A stretch of DNA of 51,605 nt, taken from positions 1-51,605 of the forward strand of contig JBDHXF010000027.1 in NCBI GenBank assembly GCA_039810585.1, given 5' to 3'. The stretch comes from JBBATK01 sp039810585. Lineage in GTDB: Bacteria > Bacteroidota > Ignavibacteria > Kapaibacteriales > NICIL-2. Below, piece after piece: positions 26,838-33,164 of this stretch. Below the pieces are notes generated by a model. That model was not told the DNA's origin and ran no database searches. It saw only the letters and a program-made list of their open reading frames with translations. Position 1 is the stretch's first letter. Each line of letters opens with the position of its first letter. A program made the translations under genes and the position numbers.

Positions 26838-29276
26838 TTGAAAAATTTAGTTATTGTGGAGTCGCCGGCAAAGGCAAAGACAATTGAAAAGTATCTGGGC
26901 AAGGACTTCATCGTCCGCTCCTGTCAGGGTCACATTCGTGACCTGATCAAGGGTGATGGAGCCATCGACATCGAAAACGGCTTTTTGCCTCACTACGAGA
27001 TTTCCAGCGAGAAAGAGCGCATCGTCAGCGATTTACGCAAACTGGCCAAAGACGCAGAAGTTGTCTGGCTGGCAAGCGACGAAGACCGTGAAGGAGAAGC
27101 AATTTCCTGGCACCTATTTGAAGCTCTTAAGCTCAGAAAAGAAAACACCAAGCGCATTGTCTTTAACGAAATCACGAAGACAGCAATCCTAAAGGCCATT
27201 GAGCATCCCCGCAACATCGACGAGCATTTAGTGGACGCCCAGCAAGCGCGTCGTGTGCTGGATCGCATCGTTGGCTACGAGGTCTCCCCCATTCTCTGGC
27301 GTAAAGTAAAACCATCTCTCTCTGCGGGACGCGTGCAATCCGTTGCCGTGCGCCTGATCGTGGAGAGAGAAAAGGAAATCCGCGCCTTCGATTCGCAGTC
27401 GACCTTTAAAATCACAGCCGACTTCGATGCGGGAAACGCTAAGACGTTGCAAGCGGAGTTGCCGTCGAAATTCGACTCCGAAGCCGACGCCCAAGCCTTC
27501 CTCGAACGCTGTCGCACAGCGGAATTCAACATCGAAGGTATCGAAACGCGTCCGGCTAAGAAATCTCCCAGCGCTCCTTTTACAACGAGCACATTGCAGC
27601 AAGAAGCTTCCCGCAAACTTGGCTTCTCCATTCTGCAGACAATGACGGTTGCACAGAAACTGTACGAAGCCGGTTTCATTACCTATATGCGTACGGATTC
27701 GGTCAACCTAAGTGCGGAAGCCATCGATGGAGCCAAGCGAAACATCGAGTCGATGTTCGGACCGAACTACTCGAACTCAAAACAGTACACAACAAAGTCC
27801 TTCAACGCCCAAGAAGCACACGAAGCTATTCGTCCTACCGATTTTGGTTTGACAGAGATTCAGGGTGATAACGGACAACGTCGTTTATACGATCTCATCT
27901 GGAAGCGTGCTATCGCCTCGCAAATGAGCGATGCTCAACTCGAAAAGACAACCGCATCCATCGGAATCTCGACCACGCCGGAACGTCTGACGGCAACCGG
28001 TGAGGTGCTCAAATTCGACGGCTTCTTGAAGGTGTATATGGAGTCCGGTGATGAGGATAGTGAGTCGGAAGACGCCAAGATGCTGCCTCCACTCACCGTC
28101 GGTCAAAAGCTTCCGCTCAAGCAGATGCTGGCCTCTCAGAAATTCTCTCGTCCTCCCGCACGCTACACCGAAGCAACCCTGGTGAAACGCTTGGAGGAAC
28201 TGGGGATCGGACGTCCCTCCACCTACGCACCTACCATCTCCACCATTCAACGTCGCGGTTACGTGGTGAAAGAAGATCGTGAAGGAAAGCTGCGCGAGGT
28301 TGTCTATATCACGCTCGCATCTCAGGCTATCGACCGAGTGGTTAAAACGGAAACCTATGCGTCGGAGAAATCAAAACTCTTCCCTACCGATATTGGTGTG
28401 ATCGTTACCGACTTTCTGTTGCAGCACTTTGATCAGATTATGGACTACAAGTTCACGGCCAATGTGGAGGAGAAGTTCGACGAAATCGCACGCGGTGAAA
28501 TGCAATGGAATTCGATGCTGGCAGAGTTCTACACGCCATTCCACAGCGTGGTGACGAAGACCATGGAAGGCGCCAACCGACAAACCGGTGAGCGTTTGCT
28601 GGGAGTTGACCCGCAAAGCGGACGCAATATCTGGGCACGAATGGGACGCTATGGCGCTTATGTGCAGATTGGTGAGAACACGGACGAGGACAAGAAGTAC
28701 GCCAACATCAGAGCCGGTCTATCGCTCGAAACCATCAGCCTTCCTGAAGCACTGGATTGCTTCAAGATGCCCCGCATCGTCGGCGAGTATGAAGGCCAAC
28801 CGTTGAAAGTAGCCATTGGTCGCTTTGGACCCTATGTTCAGCTCGGATCGCTCTTCGCCTCGCTCGCCAAGGAAGACGATCCCTACACCATTGATGAAGC
28901 ACGAGCCATTGAGCTTGTACACATTAAGCGACAAAAAGACATCGACCGCACGATCAAGACTTTTGAAGAAAACGACGACGTGAAAATATTGAAAGGTCGA
29001 TGGGGACCCTTCCTCGCTGTCGGTAAAGACAACTACCGCATTCCCAAAGGCACCGATCCTGCGGCAATGAGCCTGGAAGACTGCCTACAGATCGCCTCGC
29101 AGGGTGCTCCCGCGGCGTCTAAGAAAACAGCGAAGGCTGCGGTGAAGAAAGCTCCGGCAAAAAAGGCCGCCGCAAAGAAAACGGCAGCGAAGTCTGCCGC
29201 TAAGAAAACAGCAGCAAAAAAGACAACAGTCGCAAAGAAGGCGAGCGCGAAGAGAAGAGATGACTCGGAATCCTAG
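26838..29276 (+). CDS. topA: DNA topoisomerase I
   Basis: A type IA topoisomerase of 812 residues that relaxes negative supercoils. The Toprim domain opens with KNLVIVESPAKAKTIEKYLG and contains ASDEDREGEA. The catalytic Tyr283 is in FITYMRTDSVN. Instead of Cys4 zinc ribbons the C-terminus has three repeats of the form GRxGxYVQxG (RMGRYGAYVQIG, AIGRFGPYVQLG, KGRWGPFLAVG), followed by a tail of about 50 residues made almost only of Lys and Ala, like histone H1. The start chosen is TTG 26838, preceded by AAGGT; the frame is open to 26742, but only this start gives the normal N-terminus. Confidence 0.96.
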   Translation: MKNLVIVESPAKAKTIEKYLGKDFIVRSCQGHIRDLIKGDGAIDIENGFLPHYEISSEKERIVSDLRKLAKDAEVVWLASDEDREGEAISWHLFEALKLRKENTKRIVFNEITKTAILKAIEHPRNIDEHLVDAQQARRVLDRIVGYEVSPILWRKVKPSLSAGRVQSVAVRLIVEREKEIRAFDSQSTFKITADFDAGNAKTLQAELPSKFDSEADAQAFLERCRTAEFNIEGIETRPAKKSPSAPFTTSTLQQEASRKLGFSILQTMTVAQKLYEAGFITYMRTDSVNLSAEAIDGAKRNIESMFGPNYSNSKQYTTKSFNAQEAHEAIRPTDFGLTEIQGDNGQRRLYDLIWKRAIASQMSDAQLEKTTASIGISTTPERLTATGEVLKFDGFLKVYMESGDEDSESEDAKMLPPLTVGQKLPLKQMLASQKFSRPPARYTEATLVKRLEELGIGRPSTYAPTISTIQRRGYVVKEDREGKLREVVYITLASQAIDRVVKTETYASEKSKLFPTDIGVIVTDFLLQHFDQIMDYKFTANVEEKFDEIARGEMQWNSMLAEFYTPFHSVVTKTMEGANRQTGERLLGVDPQSGRNIWARMGRYGAYVQIGENTDEDKKYANIRAGLSLETISLPEALDCFKMPRIVGEYEGQPLKVAIGRFGPYVQLGSLFASLAKEDDPYTIDEARAIELVHIKRQKDIDRTIKTFEENDDVKILKGRWGPFLAVGKDNYRIPKGTDPAAMSLEDCLQIASQGAPAASKKTAKAAVKKAPAKKAAAKKTAAKSAAKKTAAKKTTVAKKASAKRRDDSES

Positions 29277-29325
29277 TCACATCCCCACCCTCCTCACACT
29301 CACATTGTAACCTTCAGAGTTCTTC

Positions 29326-29358
29326 TTATTCTTGCGGGGCATTGCCCCGCAAGAATAA
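29326..29358 (+). terminator. 15-bp perfect hairpin after topA
   Basis: A perfect 15-bp inverted repeat with a 3-nt loop (29326-29340 with 29344-29358), beginning 50 bp after the topA stop and ending 33 bp before yjbQ. It has no clear T tract, so it may terminate, attenuate or stabilise the transcript end. Confidence 0.6.
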
Positions 29359-29391
29359 ATATCTCCTCCTACGACACCCACGAGAACAGTC

Positions 29392-29808
29392 ATGAAGAGC
29401 TTTCGCCATGAGCTTTGGATGCATACGCCAACCCGACGAGCATACGTGAACATCACTGAACAAGTGCAGCAATGTGTGCGTGAAAGCGGAGTACTGGAGG
29501 GACTGGTGTTGTGCAACGCCATGCACATCAGTGCCAGCGTGTTCATCAACGATGATGAAGCTGGATTGCATCGCGACTTTGAACGGTGGCTCGAACGACT
29601 TGCGCCGGAGAAACCGCACAGTCAGTACGACCACAACGGCTTTGAAGACAATGCCGATGCTCACTTAAAGAGGCAGGTTATGGGACGCGAAGTGGTGGTT
29701 GCCATAAGCGGCGGAATGCTTGATTTTGGTCCATGGGAGCAGATTTTCTACGGCGAATTTGACGGAATGCGGGATAAGCGGGTCCTGGTAAAGATCATCG
29801 GTGAATAA
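29392..29808 (+). CDS. yjbQ: YjbQ/UPF0047 family protein
   Basis: The 138-residue protein shows the family pattern: an N-terminal strand region, NITEQVQQCVRESGV, GLVLCNAMHISASVFINDDE, a His-bearing centre DHNGFEDNADAHLKRQVMG, and GPWEQIFYGEFDG near the end. Members have weak thiamine-phosphate synthase activity in some bacteria, but their normal role is not settled. It follows the topA hairpin and precedes an unknown gene by 62 bp. Confidence 0.92.
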   Translation: MKSFRHELWMHTPTRRAYVNITEQVQQCVRESGVLEGLVLCNAMHISASVFINDDEAGLHRDFERWLERLAPEKPHSQYDHNGFEDNADAHLKRQVMGREVVVAISGGMLDFGPWEQIFYGEFDGMRDKRVLVKIIGE

Positions 29809-29870
29809 TCCTCCCTATTGTACACTCCTTTTGTAATTTGCCGCGTGTTTGACCCATTTCAGCGTTTGTT

Positions 29871-30305
29871 ATGGCATTCAGTTTTACGACAGCAGACATC
29901 GAGACGATCCGGCAGACTTTGCAGGCGGAGCTTCGTGACGACGGTTCTTCGTGGCAATTTCGTGTCGGCACACAATTGTCCGGTGCCCCTCTGGTGTTGA
30001 ACGTGCACAATAACGTTGCGCTGGACGATCAAACCACCGGTTCCTTGGTGACAGCTCAAACGCAGCACGGCTACTTTGAACTTCACGATTGTAGTGGCTT
30101 CGTGAGCATTGAGCCGGATGAGATCATTTTTGTTGGTGGGAGTGGAGAGTTTCTGTCCAGTCTTGTCATCGGATCGCAACGTACCTGCTCGTTGTTTGCC
30201 AATATTCGGCGCAGCATCATCAACGCAGACTTTGCGAAGCTTGATGCGACCATGTTGATGGCAGCCATGCAACTGTCGCTAGCAGAGCAAATCATGGCAT
30301 CGTAA
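29871..30305 (+). CDS. Hypothetical protein between yjbQ and ybeY
   Basis: A 144-residue soluble protein with no signal peptide or membrane segment. The N-terminal half is beta-rich (WQFRVGTQLSGAPLVLNVHN, GYFELHDCSGFVSIEPDEII); the C-terminal half is helical and ends SLAEQIMAS. I do not recognise the family. It ends 12 bp before ybeY and sits in a run leading to ybeY, a Smg-like gene and a tRNA, so a role in RNA or translation is possible but is only inference from location. Confidence 0.75.
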   Translation: MAFSFTTADIETIRQTLQAELRDDGSSWQFRVGTQLSGAPLVLNVHNNVALDDQTTGSLVTAQTQHGYFELHDCSGFVSIEPDEIIFVGGSGEFLSSLVIGSQRTCSLFANIRRSIINADFAKLDATMLMAAMQLSLAEQIMAS

Positions 30306-30317
30306 TACCGAGTCGCC

Positions 30318-30812
30318 ATGCCTGCACCAACGATTGCATCTACGTCGCGTACAAGAAACAACTCAAAGCCACAGTCGGTTACGCTGACCTTGGAATGCAA
30401 CAACAGCTCATCGCTACAACGAATTCCTCGACAGCGAATACAGAGAGCTCTGGAGTTGTGTTTAGCGTATCACAAAAGAGCGGAAGGCACTGTCTCCATC
30501 GTATTTCTTGATGATACCGCCATGCGGCGTTTGAACAAGAAGTTCTTAGGACACGATTACACGACGGATGTCATCACCTTTGCTCTTGACGAAGACACGG
30601 TGGACGGGGAGTTATATATCGGAGCGCAAACTGCGAAGCGCCAAGCTGGGGAGTACGGCGTTTCCACGGAAAACGAAATTGTCAGACTCGCCATTCACGG
30701 CCTGCTTCACTTGCTTGGATTTGACGACGCTACGCCGGCACTCAGGCAGCGAATGCACGAGGAAGAAAATCGCATTTTAACAATGCTCTATGGCAACAAC
30801 GCACTTCACTGA
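30318..30812 (+). CDS. ybeY: Endoribonuclease YbeY (16S rRNA maturation)
   Basis: A 164-residue YbeY, a metal-dependent RNase for 16S rRNA 3'-end processing and ribosome quality control. The fold is marked by VSIVFLDDTAMRRLNKKFLG, TTDVITFAL and the metal motif RLAIHGLLHLLGFDD (His127, His131). The third ligand, usually His in the HGxLHLxGYDH motif, is Asp here (Asp137). Bacteroidota relatives also vary at this place, so activity may be kept. Its last 23 bases overlap the next gene, which suggests coupled translation. Confidence 0.92.
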   Translation: MPAPTIASTSRTRNNSKPQSVTLTLECNNSSSLQRIPRQRIQRALELCLAYHKRAEGTVSIVFLDDTAMRRLNKKFLGHDYTTDVITFALDEDTVDGELYIGAQTAKRQAGEYGVSTENEIVRLAIHGLLHLLGFDDATPALRQRMHEEENRILTMLYGNNALH

Positions 30813-31263
30813 TGCTCGCATCCTTCAAATTTTGAAGGTGGTGTTTAGTCAACTGCAACTTCAAGAAGATGTGTCCGCTTTGGATACCGCCGCCCTTTTG
30901 GACAGCGGTTTCACCAAGAGCGAAATATCACGAGCCCTTAGCTGGTGGTGGGACAATCGAAGCACAACGACCACGCTTCGCAGCCCCTATCAACAATCCG
31001 CGCAACCGCGCTTTCGGAGTTTTCATCCGGCTGAGCAGCGTTTGTTTAGCGTCGAAGCACGTGGAGAACTCATTCAACTGCAATCGCTCGGAATGTTGGA
31101 CGTCGTCCACATAGAACATGTAATCGAGCGATGCGTGCGTAGCGAACAACAAAACATCTCACTTGAAACATTGTACGCACTGCTTGCCGAAATTTTCTTT
31201 CGACGCGACAACAACGCCGAAATGCACGCTATGTTGTCGTCCATCAGCGCAACCATTCACTAA
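30790..31263 (+). CDS. DUF494/Smg-like protein
   Basis: The 157-residue protein resembles the Smg/DUF494 family: an N-terminal helix, ALLDSGFTKSEISRALSWWWD, then FHPAEQRLFSVEARGELIQL, LGMLDVVHIEHVIERCV and ISLETLYALLAEIFFRR. In Proteobacteria smg lies between dprA and topA; here it is apart from both but in the same 12-kb neighbourhood. No biochemical function is established. It overlaps ybeY by 23 bp and is followed by a tRNA gene after 15 bp. Confidence 0.8.
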   Translation: MATTHFTDARILQILKVVFSQLQLQEDVSALDTAALLDSGFTKSEISRALSWWWDNRSTTTTLRSPYQQSAQPRFRSFHPAEQRLFSVEARGELIQLQSLGMLDVVHIEHVIERCVRSEQQNISLETLYALLAEIFFRRDNNAEMHAMLSSISATIH

Positions 31264-31278
31264 GAGAAGTCAACTGCT

Positions 31279-31352
31279 GTCCCCGTAGTTCAGCTGGATA
31301 GAACACAAGTTTCCTAAACTTGGAGTCGGAGGTTCGAGCCCTCTCGGGGATA
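31279..31352 (+). tRNA. tRNA-Arg (anticodon CCU)
   Basis: A complete cloverleaf: acceptor GTCCCCG with CGGGGAT (one G-T pair), D stem GTTC/GAAC, anticodon stem CAAGT/ACTTG around the loop TTCCTAA (anticodon CCT), T arm with TTCGAGC. The discriminator is A and CCA is not encoded. It decodes the rare Arg codon AGG. The 3' end abuts a long hairpin. Confidence 0.95.
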
Positions 31353-31391
31353 CACAAAGGCCGATTGAACGCTGTTCAATCGGCCTTTGTG
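31353..31391. terminator. 18-bp perfect hairpin, shared terminator
   Basis: A perfect 18-bp stem with a 3-nt loop (31353-31370 with 31374-31391) begins directly after the tRNA discriminator base. It also lies 38 bp beyond the stop of the convergent signalling operon. CTTTGTG follows on one side and CCTTTGTG on the other, with no long T tract. Confidence 0.7.
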
Positions 31392-31429
31392 TTAACGACG
31401 AATGGCGATGGCGTGCTCGGACTACAATG

Positions 31430-32305
31430 TCACGACGTTGCAATTCTCTGTTGTTCCGGTTGAGCAACGCCAGTCTGTGCGTCATGGCTGAGCGAAACAC
31501 CGAAAATGACAGAGAAGCCGTGCACGTGGTCGAGTGCCACGTTGCGAGTGATGTACCAGTGGTAATCGTCGAGCAGACGGTCGATATAGAGACGTGTCGT
31601 CACTTCGCAGGCTTGCCATTCGATGCCAAACATGGTCAGGACGCGCTTGAGGTTGTCGGCAATACCTTGCATGGCGCTATTCCAACCACGGATAAGTTCG
31701 GCCACTTCCCCGTCGCGAATTTGCTTCTTCATTGCTCGCTCCACTAGGAGTCTCATCTCCTCCAATTTGCCTCGGAGGGCAAAGGAGATGCGTAGGTTAT
31801 CAACCACCACGTCGTAACGAATAGTGCTGCTGAGTTCTTTAGCTGTTGTATCAGCATCGTGAACCGAGCTAATATGATCTAAAGGATCTTCTGCAACGTG
31901 AATGCCCATTTCGCGACGAAGGAGTGCGCAGTAGACGTCTACCAAATTCTCCTTCAGGAATTCCATGGCATTGTACTCAAAACTTCCGGTGAAGCCTAGA
32001 ACAAGACGCATAATGGCTTTCAGCGACGCCGGTAGCGGATCGCTCTTGTTTATGACCACTTGGAAGGGAGCCTTTTCGCGGGTCTCGTCGCCATCACGGA
32101 AGAATACCGTTCTCACCTGATGCACGAGAAGCAATTGGATAAGATTTCGAGCCTCATAGGTTGGAGGTTCAACATCGTACAACAGTATACAGGGATGATC
32201 CTGCATTGTAGCTACTTCGAGCTCCTCCCAGGAGTCGAAGTGGCGGACGGTAAATCGCGGTTGCAGAAAATTGCAGTAATTCTGGATGTACTGCTTATCC
32301 TGCAT
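31430..32305 (-). CDS. Degenerate receiver / possible CheX-like protein, last gene of signalling operon
   Basis: With the ATG at 32305 the protein has 291 residues. The ATG shares a base with the TAA of the two-receiver gene. The N-terminal 90 residues resemble a receiver domain without its phosphorylation site: ILLYDVEPP in place of the D-containing strand and VVINKSD near the conserved Lys. The first beta strand of that fold, ARLIFAL, lies upstream of this ATG and could only be translated after a -1 shift at the A10 run or from an unseen start. The C-terminal part (RISFALRGKLEEMRLL, then WNSAMQGIADNLKRVL) weakly recalls the CheX/CheC fold with its N-x3-G motif, but the usual Glu is missing. 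Function is unknown; it is the fifth gene of the phosphorelay operon. Confidence 0.7.
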   Translation of the reverse strand: MQDKQYIQNYCNFLQPRFTVRHFDSWEELEVATMQDHPCILLYDVEPPTYEARNLIQLLLVHQVRTVFFRDGDETREKAPFQVVINKSDPLPASLKAIMRLVLGFTGSFEYNAMEFLKENLVDVYCALLRREMGIHVAEDPLDHISSVHDADTTAKELSSTIRYDVVVDNLRISFALRGKLEEMRLLVERAMKKQIRDGEVAELIRGWNSAMQGIADNLKRVLTMFGIEWQACEVTTRLYIDRLLDDYHWYITRNVALDHVHGFSVIFGVSLSHDAQTGVAQPEQQRIATS

Positions 32306-33147
32306 TAGTGCGAAGATGAGGCGCGCCGTTTTTTTTTTACTGTCTTGCCCGGAACGATCAAGGATTGGAAGGCACTGATAAGGGTTTTCTGCAGAACATC
32401 GAGATCGATGGGTCGACTCACAAACCACCGAATGTTCAGACCCGGCAGATGATGTTGCGGAGTAGGCTTGTCGGAACTGATGATCATCAATACCGGCAAG
32501 TCTTTCGTCGCTTCATTGGCGCGCAGTCTCTGTACGGCACGGATGCCATAGCGTTCAGGACCGCCTTCGTCAACAATGGCGAGCGAGAATTTTTCTTGTT
32601 CTAGGTGTGTCGCTAGGTCATCGAGGTTGGCAACAGTAACGATTTCTGCGTCGGGACTTGAAAAGGCAACAGCCTGTTCCACAAAGCGCATCACGATTTG
32701 ATTGTCTTTGAATACCAACACACGGGGCACACCGTTCTCTTCTGCCGGACCGTCTTCCGATTCCTCTTCGTCCTTGAGGTGTTTTTTGAGACGCACAGAC
32801 ACAGCATCAAGTATCTCAGAATCGGAGAATGGCTTTGTAATGTAATCGTCTGCGCCTAGGGTCATACCATGGCGAAAGTCCTGACGACTCGAGCGCGCCG
32901 TGAGAAAGAGAAAGGGAGTGGCGTTGATGTCGGGTTCGGCGCGCAGCGCCTCAAGAACCTGAAATCCGTCCATCTTTGGCATGGCGACGTCACAAATCAC
33001 CAAATCCGGTCTGTTTCGTACTGCCATTTCCAGCCCTTCATCGCCATCGGAGGCACCGTCTGCCTGGTAGCCCTCAAAGTTCAGAAGTTGAATGAGATTC
33101 GTTCGAATAGTGGTGTCGTCTTCGATCACCAATACACTGTGTTGCAT
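32305..33147 (-). CDS. Two-receiver response regulator
   Basis: A 280-residue protein with two CheY-like receiver domains and no DNA-binding domain. The first (about 4-125) is complete: acidic pair at 10-11, phospho-acceptor Asp53 in VICDVAMPKMDGF, TARSS, and Lys in GADDYITKPF. The second (about 141-265) is degenerate: VFKDN in place of the acidic pair, AIVDEGG, SSDK and SRPID. The C-terminus is basic (KTVKKKRRASSSH) and coded over a run of ten A. It ends in a TAATG overlap with the next gene and begins 17 bp after the hybrid kinase. It should receive phosphate from one of the two kinases upstream; its output is not visible. Confidence 0.92.
   Translation of the reverse strand: MQHSVLVIEDDTTIRTNLIQLLNFEGYQADGASDGDEGLEMAVRNRPDLVICDVAMPKMDGFQVLEALRAEPDINATPFLFLTARSSRQDFRHGMTLGADDYITKPFSDSEILDAVSVRLKKHLKDEEESEDGPAEENGVPRVLVFKDNQIVMRFVEQAVAFSSPDAEIVTVANLDDLATHLEQEKFSLAIVDEGGPERYGIRAVQRLRANEATKDLPVLMIISSDKPTPQHHLPGLNIRWFVSRPIDLDVLQKTLISAFQSLIVPGKTVKKKRRASSSH
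32329..32338 (-). other. A10 homopolymer, candidate frameshift/slippage site
   Basis: Ten A on the coding strand in the codons for VKKK of the two-receiver regulator. Reading on with a -1 shift (or with eleven A in the mRNA) gives K-T-A-R-L-I-F-A-L-M, directly in frame with the downstream protein, and restores its first receiver strand. It may be programmed slippage, a natural frameshift, or a homopolymer sequencing error. Confidence 0.5.
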
Positions 33148-33164
33148 ATATACCTCAGCATCAA

